From: Paraspadella gotoi
Taxonomy: Eukaryota > Chaetognatha
Direction of reading: 5' to 3'
Length of the DNA: 64,000 nucleotides
Assembly (NCBI GenBank): GCA_051294375.1
Contig: CM119267.1
Span: 24,048,111 to 24,112,110, forward strand
The notes beneath the pieces are model-generated. The model was not told where the DNA came from, searched no databases, and was given only the letters and a program-made list of their open reading frames with translations. Every line of letters starts with the position of its first letter. Position 1 is the first letter of the stretch. Below, piece by piece: positions 39,256 through 54,342 of the stretch. The position numbers were made by a program, and so were the translations under genes.

Positions 39256-39653
39256 GGGGTGGGAAAACGAAATAACCACAAATCAAGAGAAGAAACAAAT
39301 AAAAAGCAATTGAGAAATGTTGAAACAAAATGTCTTCTTTTTAAACCTAATTTATATTTAAAAACGGTTAGTTCAGTTGTATGATTCGGATGAATGAATT
39401 TTTATTTTGTAAGCCTAACTGGAATAGAAAACAAAATTTCTGAATTTGAAACTGTGATTAGGAAATGTTGAAATCTTGAGGGTCACATGACTATGTTTAT
39501 TAAAATTCTCGCCGTCGAGTTGACTACACTTTCTTCTCACTTTAAACAAACATTTACGAGAACAGAGATTAAAGGATTCACCGAGATGAATATTGAATTG
39601 ACACAATCTATTGAATATTTATTTTTATATTTTTTAAAGAATTCAGAGCAAAA

Positions 39654-39684
<31 letters not shown>

Positions 39685-42480
39685 CTATTTTTTAGTCATT
39701 TCGCGTTTTATGAAAAAATGATTTTCATGAAACCAACAAAAGTCGCGATTTTCAAAGCGGGTTTGAAAAAAATTGATAATAAAAGAAGGAAAAAACCAAA
39801 CGTCCGGAATTCGATCCGACTCTGGCGGTTGTTTTCTATCTCTCTCACTGGTAGTTGGTTAGTACAAGGAACGAACTGGGAGGAGAGAGATGGGAAAGAT
39901 TTGGAGAAAGAGACGAGAGGAGAGAGTAGAGGAGAGAGGGGAGCAGGAAGAGAGATGAGGAGAGAGTAAAGAGAGAGAGATAACGCACGATAATAGTTTA
40001 GAAAAGAATAATGACATAAATTTGGTGAATAATGGACGAATTGGCCAATGACCAAAAAAAAAAGAAAGAAAAGATCAGAAAAGAAAGAAATTCACTTTTT
40101 TCATGCGATCGACGAAGTAACTCATTTGGGTGGTTGGCAAAGGAATGTGATTAATGTCGCTCGTTGTCGTCGTCCGTCGTCGTCGTCGTCTTCGTCGTCC
40201 GCGTCGTTAATGTCACAATTTGTTCTTCAAATTGTCGCATTGTAGTTGAAGTGGAACGACAGGTTTTTTTAGATTCTAAAAGGCCCGAACAAGGAAAAGT
40301 CCAAAAATAAGGTAATGTTTAATGTTATCCTTTATTGAATTTGAGTAATTTTTTTTTAATAGAGAAAAAAAAATATTAAGTGTCTAAAAATAGAAAAAAC
40401 GAAACATATAAATTCATCTTGTGGTTTTATTCAACTAACAAAACGAAATAAATTCAAAAACTGAAACATGAAAATGTTTTAAATCCATACTTGTGTGTGT
40501 TTGTGTGTTTCTCTTTCTCTCAAAATGTCGATCTGTCAACGAGAGAAAGAAAAAAATTGGTAATGTCTTTTATGAGACAAATTCAAGTGGAAATTTAATT
40601 TTTAGTTAATTTTTCTATAAATAAATAAAGAAAAAAAATCTATATCAATTCACTAACAATCAATCAAATATCATCAATAAAACATTAATCAATCCCCTCA
40701 ATCCTCATCCCTCATAATCAAATCAAATAAATTCAAACCAAACACATGGAATCAATCAATCCCTAATCTTAATTCCAATCAATCAATCCAAATCAATCAA
40801 TGCAACCGCAAATCTTACCCGATGAAACTGCTTCTCTCTCTCGCCATCCACTCCTTTCTCTCCCCACTCCCTCCTCCTCACTCCCTCCCCACTTTCTTCC
40901 TCTTCCTCTTCCTCCTCCTCTCTTCCGAATCTCACGCTCCTCCCGCTCCTGTTCCTATGCTCCTCCGCAATTCTTCTCGTTCTCCTCGCGTCACAAGCCG
41001 GGCAAAGAGTCGCCGCAGCCACCCACGCCGTTTTCGCCTCCGAGGACCCCTCGAAGTTGGTCGAGTAATTTTGGCTTCTCTCTTGTTTCGTACGCATCTT
41101 TTTTTGACACAGAGAACATGAAGAGGAAGGCTGGGTGGGTTTGTGGGTGGTGGTTAGAGAAGAGGTGGAGAGGAGGATAAACAGCCTGGAGGAGAGAGTT
41201 TCAGCAAAGCTTATCGCTCGTTCTGTCTCTCTCTCTCTCCTCTCCCTCTCTCTCAATCCTCTCTTCTCTCACCCGCCCATAAATTAGCGGATCAATCAGA
41301 GTATAAACGAAAACCCAACATCCCGATTCGCATTCCAATTCTTTTTCCCTTTCCCCCCCTCCCTCGCTCGGACGACGCAAGCGCCCTTTGCGAAAACGCT
41401 GGACTCGGTGATCGCGTTCGGGATCGTGAGTTCGCAGTGGACGCCGGAGAAGGAGCCTCCGTTGAAGTTTCCATTGAAAGGAGGAGGAGGAGAGGAGGAG
41501 GAGGAGGAGTGAGGAGGAGGAGAGAGAGAGGAGGAAGAGAGGAAGGGATCATTTTCGCTGCTGTCGTTTTTAATTCTCTGTCTCAGTCGTTTGGCACGTT
41601 GTTAGGTTCGCTCTGTCATTGTAGGCATTTTATTCATCCTCATTCTTCAATCTTGTCCTCTGAGTCGTCAATCATGACTTGTGTCAACGACGTCGTTAAT
41701 CTCGTTTCATTCTCAGTGACTGTAGTGTCAGTTGTTTTTTTTTGATCTTTCTCATTCTCCATTAGTATAACATCAGTTTTCTCTTTAAATTAATGTCATT
41801 TTTCTCTGTTTTTGGTTGTGGTCATCGTCATCAGGAACTCATCATCGTAATTCACTATTACACAGAATTTTATCATCATTTCATTGTCATAATTCATTCA
41901 TCAATCATCATAAATTCATTCATCTCATCAATCATCATCATCATATTCAATTGGTCATCACCGACCCTGACGCCCCCTAGCGGGGAAATTCCATGTCGGG
42001 CTCGCCTTTCTGTTCGTCAATTTGTCCGGGCACACATTTCTTGACGCAGCCCGTCTCTCTCCCCTCTGGCCGGTTCGGGTTGAGAAAGGGCGGACATTTT
42101 CTAGGATGAACTGAGAGATGAGGAAGGAGGAGGAGGGAGGAGGACGGGGAAAGTTTGGTAGGAGAGGAGGAAGAGTTTTTGTCTCGATGACGTGAGGGAG
42201 AGTCGATGGGTTGGGACGTTGATTCCTTGAAGGAGGGAGGAGAGAGGGAGAGTGGGAAGAGGGAGGGAGAGGAGGAGGGGAGAGGTAGAGGGGAGAGGAA
42301 GGGAGAGGAGGAGGGAGAAGGGAGAGAGTGGGAGAGAGGGAGGGAAGAGGAGTGAGGGGAGAGGTTAGAGGGAGAGAGGAGGGAGAGGAGGAGAGGAGAG
42401 AAGGAGATAGGGAAGGGAAGGAGAGTTAGGGGGGAGTATAGACGGAAATGAGGGGAGGGGGAGGAGCGAGGAGCGGAGGG
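39256..42480 (+). repeat. Duplicate of 35.06-38.4 kb with many indels
   Basis: Order and orientation match 35060-38400: the T-run, the GTC run (40170-40205), AATC repeats (40640-40800), the D tail exon, the (GAG)n region and the purine tract (42115-42480). One-base indels are frequent. Confidence 0.85.
40820..42110 (-). pseudogene. Indel-broken copy of the last three exons of gene D
   Basis: Contains counterparts of the D exons: VRLWL/PDMEFP exon near 42105-41975, GGSFSG exon near 41470-41270, and tail exon near 41140-40825 with ERSQNYSTNF. Frames break repeatedly, for example inside the transmembrane segment and in the tail. It is probably a noisy duplicate or alternative haplotype and not a functional gene. 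Confidence 0.6.
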
Positions 42481-43004
42481 AGAGGTTAAGAGACTAGGAG
42501 ATTTAAGCGAATTTGCGAGAGGAGGATGTGAAAAGGCGGAAAAGAGAGTGATACTTGTAGTATGGAGAAGGGTATATTATCTACAAAATGAAGCGCAGGA
42601 TACCGCGTCGAGATGACCAAGACATGATATGATATAAGAAAAGGAGTAGCTTGAGTGTAAGAGAGAACGCAGAATAGTGTGTGAGTGTATATGCATAACG
42701 AAGATAGCGGTAGAGCGGATAAAGGGAATGGCATTTGAAGAAGGGGGTATTGATTGTTCAGATTGTCCGCAGGCCATCGAAATCCTAGGTCGAAGCTTAA
42801 ATGTGCTTCGTGTCGATTCGGCTTTTGCCAACCGATTGCGGGAGGAGAAAGTAAAATCCCTTCCGAGTTCTCAGTAGATGCAAAAGAAAAGCATAAATTA
42901 AGTTTATAATTCTTTTAGATCTGTAAGTTACAATTTTTTAGAGTTGATTTTTTAACGAAACCGTTTAATCTTGATTGAGGATAATTCTCTATAAGCAGTT
43001 TATG

Positions 43005-43800
43005 TTAAGGTGTAAAGAGAACAAATTTATTAGGTAATTTTGATAGAGGGAGCTTTCGGATAAAAGATGGGCCCAAAGGCTCCGGCTCCTTCTTCGACAT
43101 TATGTGAAGAGATTTGAGTACAAACACCTCCAGGTAGCCGGTACGGGGAACCCCTACATAGCCGATTCGGGCCGGTGGGTCTAGAGCAGTTCGAACGTTG
43201 ATAGTATGAAAGGCCGCGCCGGGGACGCCGAAGGCCGCAGCCAAGAAGAAGGCCATCAAGGAGCCGGCCATTTCCGCGGCCGAAGAGTCAGACGACCCGT
43301 TTGGGGCCGACCGAACATCATCGGCCAATGAGGCGAGTAATCCAGGTTAGCCGTTGAGGAGAAGGACAGGACGTGAAGAAGGGTGGAGTTGGGGATGTGA
43401 GTTGGGAAGAAGGGGTGAGTTTGATTGTTGAGAGAGAGTGAAATGAGACTAGCCGGTGTCCACTTTTCTTACGTCCAACAAGCCACAATTTTCCACCGAA
43501 ATGGCCGGCCACAACTCACCACAAATGCGATCGGGGTAAGCTTAGAGTGAATTGCAAGGCCGTCCACAATCGGCACTTGTCTCCGCGCGCCGTCTGCGAC
43601 GTTGCACAGCATGAAGGGCTGGCGAAACGAAGCCGACGTCTGACGCAGCAGATAGGAGCCAGCTGCAAGCAGCCAGGCGGCGCTGAGGGCGTGGGGGGAA
43701 ATGGATTGCGCCGCGGCCAGGGGGAGCAGGCTCCCAACATGATTCGCGAAGTTGAGAGAAAGAAGCAGAAGACGGGGGTGAAGAAAACTTGACGGTGACG
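43005..43800 (-). pseudogene. Equilibrative nucleoside transporter-like (SLC29) C-terminal fragment
   Basis: A minus-strand frame from about 43800 to 43533 reads LNFANHVGSLLPL, then RQPFMLCNV, with hydrophobic helices between. It ends at a GTGAGT donor. A second frame, about 43340-43005, reads LLASLADDVRSAPN, then EMAGSLMAFFLAAAFG, and continues to a stop. This matches the SLC29 pattern of FN--D--GR, R--F--LCN, then NGYLASL and an E-AG--MAFFL helix. No AG acceptor precedes the second part, and a TAA interrupts the NGY region (AACGGCTAACC). The copy may be broken, misassembled, or spliced in a way I cannot see. Upstream exons are not clear. Confidence 0.5.
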
Positions 43801-44469
43801 GGGATTGTCGTCGGAGGATGGGGTGTCGTCGGAGCAGTAGTGGTGGAGATGGGGCGGAAGGTGAGGACCGAAGCACTGCCGAGGGAACACACTGGTTGGT
43901 GATTTGAAGGTGAAGCGTGTGAATAAAAATGAGGGAAACTCGATTTTAAGTAAAAGGGGATAAAGACGCCAGTGAATACTACTTATCTTGCACCTGACTT
44001 TAGGACAGGGTTTCGTGTGGTGATTTAAGGCCTTCATCACACTTTACAAGAAACTTACACCAAGAAAGTATACAGGACCCTCCAAGCTTTTCAATCAAAA
44101 CGGTTTCAACGTTTTCTTTTTTCACGCCTTATGTCAGCAAGCCGGTTTAAGATGACACCGGAAATACTCACTTGAAGGCGAAGTGATGACAAAGAAGTGG
44201 TGAAGACGGGGAGAAAGGCGGTTAAAGGAGAAGGGCGGATGCCTGCAGGAAAGAAGAGAGGAGAAAACTTGTGTTGGGACAGCGGACCGCAAGGTGCGAA
44301 ATATCTCAAATGAGATACTGCTAATAGGGCGAATATCCCCAGACGATCGGCGTTACTTTAAACCCTTTCACAAAACATCACCGTCTACTCAGGTCAAAAT
44401 CACTTTACCCGCCTCCAATCTTTGTGGTATGATCAAATCAAAGAAGTGCCAATTCAACTGTATAGCAAG

Positions 44470-44690
44470 GGGTGAGACATGATGATGCCCGGGGGGTATG
44501 ATGGCATCTCAAAACCGACAGCTGGCGCTCAGGGCTTTGACCACCCCATGGTCACTGGCGTTTTTATGCACCTACACCATCACAACCTAAGAGCGTGACA
44601 GTAAGGGATTGAACCCGGAACTCACGGTAGGAGAACCGAGTCTTAGCTGTCCAAAGCCAATGAGTTTCACCAAGCTATATTGGAGGCCGA
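44470..44690 (-). mobile_element. tRNA-derived SINE-like element
   Basis: On the minus strand, TAGCTTGGTGAAACTCATTGG is followed by a pol III B-box-like GGGTTCAATCCC (44616-44605). The spacing is as in a tRNA, with a tRNA-like body between. The tail extends to about 44470. No intact tRNA cloverleaf was found. Confidence 0.55.
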
Positions 44691-45109
44691 ATTTAGGAGT
44701 CGCCACTACACTAATTACGTTTATCAGCAAAATGATCATTTCACCCACTCCCTTCGGACCCCCTGCCCGTTACCCGAATTCCTAACTTATTTATTCAACA
44801 AATTCCTAAGCCGAATCAACTTCCCATGCTCAAATCCTTCTTTGCTTCCTGCGAGACGTAGGCCCGGGTGGACTCAAGGACCCAAACTCCTCTTTCCACT
44901 TTCTCCTTCTCCCCTCGGTCAACAACCCTCCTCCTCCTTCACTTCCAGCGCGACTGCTCTCCGCCTCCTCACTTCTTCCCTCTTCCTCGCCTGATTAACA
45001 GGGCCGGTACTTCCTTCCCCTCTCCCTCCTCCTCGCGTCTGGTTCGCATTCGTCAGGACGGGGACTTGCGGGGCTTTCTCTCCCACGGCCGAGAAGGACG
45101 AGAGAAGGG

Positions 45110-45206
45110 TGAGTACCGCAGCGCCGCCCACGCCGCTCCCGCCGCAGCCGTCACAGAGGCGAAGGCGAGCGGGGCGACGACGAAAGTAGGACGAAGGGTG
45201 GGGCAC
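45110..45206 (-). other. Possible GC-rich exon with a hydrophobic segment
   Basis: The minus strand reads VVAPLAFASVTAAAGAAWAA and ends at a GTACTC donor-like site. It could be an upstream transmembrane exon of the transporter-like gene, but there is no phase or homology support. Confidence 0.15.
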
Positions 45207-45374
45207 CGCGGACCGGCGTAGACGGAAAATAAGCTTGGCGGGAGGGGAGAAGGAGGGTATGGTAAGTGATGGAGGGAAAGTGTGCGCCCGATGAAGCGAG
45301 GAGGGGTGGGGCGATGGCAGGCGGAAGGGGGCGACGTGTGGCGCGCCTATGGGAGGGGGAGTGCGGAGGAAGAA

Positions 45375-45960
45375 ATAAATAAATAAATATATTAAATGCA
45401 GTAGAAGAATAAAAGTAAAGTAAGTAAATAAATAATGAGAAATTTAAGAGATAAAAATAAATAGAATAAATAAAAGTAAATAGATAAAATAAATAAATAA
45501 AGTAATGAAGGATGAGATGGAATGAGAGATGAAATAAATAAATAAATTAAATAAATTAAATAGAATAAATAGAAAGGTAATAAGAATAAATGAAAATGAA
45601 AATGGAAGAAATGCCCCAATTAGACGCCAGAGAAAGGAAAAGGGAGAGGAAGAAGAAGGAAGGAAAAGAAGAAAAATAAGATTCATAGGAAAGAAAGAAA
45701 GAAAGACGAAAAGAAAGAAGAAAAGAAAGGAAGAGAAGAAACGAAAAGAAAATAAAGAAAAGTAAAGATATAATAAATAGAGAAAAAATAAAAAAAATGG
45801 AGAAAGAAGAAAGAAAGAAGAAAAGAAGAAGTAGAAGAGAAAACGAAAAAAAAGGAAAGAGGGAAAAAAAGAAAGAGGGAAGAACAAGAAAAGAAAGAGA
45901 AAAGAAAGAAAAGAAAGAAAGAAAGAAAGAAAGAAGAAAGAAAGGAACGAATGAGGGTAG
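45375..45960. repeat. AAAT and GAAA simple repeats
   Basis: AAATAAAT units (45375-45600) followed by GAAAGAAA units (45640-45950). Confidence 0.95.
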
Positions 45961-47064
45961 GAAATAAGAAATGAGCGTAAATCATTCGGCGTTATTATTT
46001 TAATGCACAATTAAAAATTACCTGTTCTCACCCGTAAAAAACGTTTGAGCGCGAACAGGGCAGTAGAGTTACAGAGACGAAAGTCACTTCCAAGTGAATT
46101 GTTCGTGACTCGTCATGAGAGAACTTTGTGGAAACATTCATTAACTATAGTTTGTCAAATATTTACAACCCAAAATTTCTTTCGGCCGGTATTTTTAAAC
46201 GCGAAGTTGGAAAACGTTGATTTTTTAATCTTCACGGGCTTTCCAGTCAAACTCACTTTCACTAAACGTCACTTTTCTCACACGAAAAATATCCTCCCAA
46301 GGTTCCCGAGATGACACCGTTCTGACTTTCGACACGAAAACTCAAGAAGATAACTCGATTTTCTTCTCCAAAAATTTGGGCCTGACTTGATCTCATTTCT
46401 CGCAAAATCGAACGGCAGTCGTGCACCGAGATATAGAAAACGACGTGCGCTCAAAAAAAGTATTTGTGACAGAGGGCGAAAAAGGTCACAGTTTATCAAA
46501 AGCTTACGGATTAATCCTTCACTAGTTTTTTTTTTATGACCATATTTTTTCCGTTCTGCGGTGGATGTGTTTTTACTTCTCTTAACTTAAACCTTCGACC
46601 ACTTTCCCCCCCCCGCTGTGTTTCCGGCTTCTCCGGTGGCTCCTCACCGTCACGCCACCTCTTTATGTCTTTCTCCATTAAGTGTTTCTGATGAGTATTC
46701 CCGTATTCCCTCCCATTTTCCGAGAATATGCGGAACCAATTTTTTAGCTTACACGAACCCCTACTTCCGCGTGGCCAAGGTTTCTCAATTCACTTCATTT
46801 TTTTTTTTTACGATTCCTTTCTTTACAGTAAGTACTCAGAGTAGGCCCATAGGCGCACAAGGTCATACCACAAACGGAACCTCTCCAACGATATCCCCCC
46901 TCCCCGAGAGCTCATCATGCCACGAACCACCCCGACAGGAGACCCACGGAGGGAGGTTTTTTTTCTTTCGGCGAGAGGGGCGCCACTAACGAAGACGGAG
47001 AGTAAAGGAAGACCGCGGATATGATAACACAGAGAATAAGAGAAGAAGAGTAAGAGGAGAGAGG

Positions 47065-47096
<32 letters not shown>

Positions 47097-50000
47097 GGAG
47101 GGAAAGATGTATATGGGCAACGCAAAGGGGAGTGAGTGAGTAGGGGGAGAGGGGTCGATTGGCGAACAAGGAAGATAAGTAAGATATACCCGTACAGAGT
47201 GGCAACGTGTGTGGCAGACTTCTCGGGCTGAGGGAGGCTAAAAAAAAAAGAGTATCAGAAAAGCCGTAAGATTTGAAAAAATTGTCTAAGAGAGCGAGAG
47301 GAGAGGAGGAAGGGAGGAAGGGAGAAGAGAAAGAAAGAGAGAGGAAGAGAGATGAAGAGGAGGGAAGGTAGTAGGGGGAGATGGGAGGGAGAGAGAGAGA
47401 GAAGTTGAGGGTAGAGAGAGGGAGGAAGAAGTAGGGGAGAGGGAAGGGAAGGTGATGGAGGAGAGGGATAGGAAGGAGAGGAGGGAAAGGGGAGAAATAG
47501 AGAGAAGAAGGGGAAGTGAGGAGAGGATGGAGGAGGAGAGGAGAGAAGGTGAGGAAAAGGAGTGTTTGAAGACCGGGACGGAAAGAGAAGAAGAGAAAGG
47601 TAATCGAACAGAAGGAGATTTCACATAGCACGCACGAATATGTCAATTTAAAAGAATAAGTCACATCTTATTCACTGATGCTGAGTCCTATTTCAATTTC
47701 ACATTTTTTATATTGAGTCTTTGGTGGAGGTTGAGGGAACGGCAGGCGAGGCAGAGATGAAAAGGAGGTGGATTGGAGATTTCAAAAAAAAAAGAACGAG
47801 AAACAAAGGAAACGGGGAACTCAAAGGAGGGACAAAGAAGGAGAGAAGGACAAGAAAGAAAACTAACTTAAAACATTTTCTAGGCACACAAACCCACGAC
47901 CCTCCGTCCATTTGATGCCCATGTGTATGTCGCGCCCTTTGCAATGAATTTACACGCGCTGCTGGATTGTAGGCTGCATGAATTAATATTTGATAAAATA
48001 GATTATCCTTCTCACGCCAGTCCCGAAGAAGAGACCAGCCCGACTGCATGACGGCGGAGACTAGAGGCTGATTAGATAGAGTACGGATCTGAGTAGTGAG
48101 TGAGTGAACTGGATAGCGATTCCGAAAGGTTCTCCTTGCCCACGAGGGGTCCACCATTAGAGTCACATGTTAACGAAGACTCGGATCCCGGTCGCACGGC
48201 ATGAGTAAGCGTCCTTTTGATCGAAGTGACGGCCGAGGGAAGGCATTAGTATGGGGTTCTGTTAGGGGAGGGAAAGGGGCAAAATTGTGGGTTTTTGAGA
48301 ATGAAGGGTGGTGGCGACCGGGCTTAGTAGCGGGCAGCGTGAGTTTGAGAGTGAGGATGTGGCCATAGAGATATGAAACCAGAAATGGCTCCCGAGAAGA
48401 GGGAAAACGGAAGGGACTGACGGACGGATTTAACGGAGAAAAGCTTAGCCCACTCAACCAGACGGACAGGTAAGATATTATACCACTTGTTCGGACACTG
48501 AGCCAGATATTACTAGACTGACAGACTCAGGAGCTCGGAAACGTAGTTTGCACTATACTGCACAAATTAATATAACAAGAATGGCTTGAAGTTTATATGG
48601 ACTTTTTCTATTTCTTAGAATTCGTTTAAAGACATCGTTTATCTCCAGCAATAATCTACAGTCAGGCAATCAAAAAATTACTCCAGGCAAGCTCGTTAAG
48701 AAAAACCTAAAGTGATTAAAAACTTTAGAACTAAAAGTATTAAAATATTAAAATATTAAAATCATCTTACGACGACTTACGTCAAACATTACAAACTTCC
48801 TAAATCAGCGAGAATGAGGAACACGACAACTTTTTTCCCCCAATCTCTGCTCAACTCTCCGCCGACAGCCACACTTGCTTTGTCAGCAGCGACGACAGCA
48901 GCTCAGGAACATCACGTTGGGCACGAAGGCGGCAGATGCATCGGAGGGCTGGAACTGCTGCTGGAGTCCAAGTGCCTGTGACTCACGGGTTAGGTGATGT
49001 TGGTGGAACTTCGATCATCCAATAAATCTCTTCAAGTGCTCGGAATATGAACACAGTAATCCAAGGGGAGGTTAATGATCGAACAAAAGTCATCTCCAGA
49101 ATATTCAATCGCCAGACAGTCCGAAAGATCCAGAGTAGTTCGGACTGCAATTATCAATTCATATCTCAATTCAATTGTTCATAAATCGAAGTTCATGTTC
49201 AAATCAAATCAAAGGTGGTTGAGGCTAATTAATTATTGGAAATGGGGAACGGAGGAAGGATTAGGGGAGATATTTAGAGTAGTGAGTGGAAACGACAAAG
49301 AGTGGCGTAGGAAAGGCGAATCATATCATTAGAAGTACGTAAAGAGACTGCCTGAATCTCAATGGCTTTGCGGTAAGTCATGAGAAGGAATTGAAAAGAG
49401 ATACAAGGGAGTGACCTGGTGCTATATAGCACTCCAAGAATTTAAGGGCCTGCGCTAGCTTCACTCTACTAACAAATCTTTAGCTTTCTCTCGTTCTCGA
49501 CCGTTTTACTTGGATCCATTACTCTGGAGACACTCCGTGCAATACCTATTGTACACATATCTAACATTACGGGAAATTTGTGCCTTGTATTTGAATCGAC
49601 TGTGATACCATCTGTCCTATTTGCTCTATCTTCCGGGGCACGAGTAATAATGTCATAGGTTAGCGTGTTAGGCTACAACCGGCTTCGAACGGCCTGCCTC
49701 TCCGCTGCGACTATTGCGCATACCGAAAAACGAATCTCAAGATCCGGCCTGCGGTGTATTCCCTGCACGGTGTGTCCACTTGGTCTGCAGACGTCAGTTA
49801 AACTCGATACCGATATTTCACTTTGTGTATATACTTCTCAATCCATATCGCGGCTTAAGGCATCTCGCAGGTACCGCTTGTCCGCGAGTACCGCTGTACT
49901 TTACCGCTTGGTGGGGGAATCCTCGCCCCAATTCAGCGAGCGTTCTTGAGTATTTGTTGCGGTGCTTTGACCGGGTGGTTCTTCAAGAAGAGAGCTCGTG

Positions 50001-50330
50001 CGCTTCTGCTAGAGCGGTGCGTAGTAAGGTTCCGTGCACGCGCCATGGAGGGTTCGTGCGGGCCCCGGGATCAAAGCTGGATTAGAAGCGGCCGCGACGA
50101 CGGACGTCGACGACGAGCAATATTGGGACTAGTGCGGCGGACTCGTCTTCCTCCTCGTAGGCGAAGTCTCTCCTCCAGCGGAAGCCGTTCGTCGTAGGAT
50201 GAGAGGAGGATCGTCGGTAGGGCGAAGACGAGGCCGAGCGACGAAGAGGGAAATCGTCGCCGGTTCGTCGTCGCGTTCGTCGGTCGCGTTCGTCCCCCAA
50301 GCGGAGAGAAGTCGGAACGAAGAAGGGCCA
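45961..50330. other. No supported gene; includes purine-rich tract
   Basis: (AG)n and GGGAGA-like purines fill 47040-47600 and give long minus-strand Ser/Leu/Pro frames. Frames near 47708-48166 (-), 49075-49332 (+) and 49665-50085 (+) have ordinary composition but no splice sites, domains or paralogue. I cannot say what this stretch encodes. Confidence 0.4.
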
Positions 50331-50402
50331 ATGGAGGAAGAGAGATAGAGAAGAGAGGAGAAGGAGAGAGAGACGAGAGGAGAGAAGAAGATTAGTAGAA
50401 TG

Positions 50403-50403
50403 T

Positions 50404-50432
<29 letters not shown>
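50403..50432. repeat. (AG)n microsatellite
   Basis: AG dinucleotides within a longer purine-rich patch (50330-50460). Confidence 0.85.
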
Positions 50433-50437
<5 letters not shown>

Positions 50438-50658
50438 TGGAGAAAGAGGGAGAGGAAAAATAAATTCATTGATTGATTTGATTAATTAGCTTGATTGATT
50501 GATTGATTGATTGATTGATAGTGCGAGAGAGAGACAGGGAGAAACTGGAAGAGAGAGAGAGGAAATCTTTCCTAAACCTTCTCATGGTCCGAAAAGCCAC
50601 AACAACAACAACAACAACAACAACGAAAATAAAACAACTCCAAAATACCACGACTCAC

Positions 50659-53322
<2,664 letters not shown>

Positions 53323-53687
53323 GATTAGCAGTCGTTGTTGCTCGTCGTAGATAAACGGTCGTCGTTTTGAATTTCACTTCACATCACAATTTTATCCCAG
53401 TTTATCGTAGGATTTGATCAAGAAAGTTGAAGATGACATTTTTTTATTTTCCCTCGTGTAATGTTCAGGTTCGGGATTTACTTATCGATTTAGAAAGAGT
53501 TTAAGGTCGAGACGGAGAAGAATCAACGCAAAGAGAAGGAGAAGAGAAAAGCGGAGAGAAACGATCCTTCATAATCGAGTGACTTGGATTCATTTTACAT
53601 TTTTAAAATTGAAAGAAAACTGTAGACGAAAGTTTTAAAGAAAGAGAGTTAAGAAGGACGGAATTAAAATTAAAGAGACTCATAATC

Positions 53688-53718
<31 letters not shown>

Positions 53719-53961
53719 GAGAGAGACAGACAGAGAGATAAAAGCAAGCTCATGATTTATTACATTTATCCCACAATTTCTCGACCTTATCACACTTGCC
53801 CATATAAAAAATGATACAATCTTTTTTTTTTCCAATATTTATTTTCAAAATACACAAAACCATTTCCGAACTAACCAATCAAATACAATAAACCAATATT
53901 TTTCATGCAAAATTAAAAAAAAAAAAAAACATTCCGATCGGCGAATAGTTTAATCCTTTCC
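53323..53961. other. Spacer between genes C and B
   Basis: Would hold the promoter of gene C and the 3' flank of gene B. A short (AG)n run lies at 53690-53710. No clear TATA or polyadenylation signal was chosen. Confidence 0.4.
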
Positions 53962-54111
53962 TTACTCGTATAATTTTTTGCCCTCGATCGGCTTTTTCAA
54001 TTTATTTAAGTTTTTCGTTAGTTTTTTAGCGAAATTATTTCTTATCATTTCCGAAGTTAAAGACTCGAGTGATTCCGTTTCGTCGTCGTCGTCGTCGCTG
54101 ACGTCTTCACT

Positions 54112-54143
<32 letters not shown>

Positions 54144-54280
54144 AACTCTCGTCTTCGCTGAACAACGATTCCGGAATCCAAGGGACAAACCCTTTCCAAG
54201 ATTCGATCCTTTTGTATCTGTTGTTGTTGTTGCTTCGATTTCTGTGGAAGTGATAACCGTTTATTACTGTACTTGCGATC

Positions 54281-54342
<62 letters not shown>

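Noticed and set aside
44580-44690. A functional tRNA gene
   Set aside because: A B box and tRNA-like arm are present, but no complete acceptor stem and anticodon arm can be folded; it fits a SINE better.
45444-46010. Phe/Leu/Ser-rich minus-strand frame
   Set aside because: Antisense of GAAA and AAAT simple repeats.
46915-47664. A 249-codon minus-strand frame with hydrophobic parts
   Set aside because: It overlaps a purine-rich tract, has biased composition and shows no splice sites or motif.
50040-50110. GC-rich junction with GGGCCCCGGGATC and GCGGCCGC, considered as cloning-vector sequence
   Set aside because: Restriction-site-like words occur but no longer vector sequence could be recognised; base composition alone does not prove contamination.
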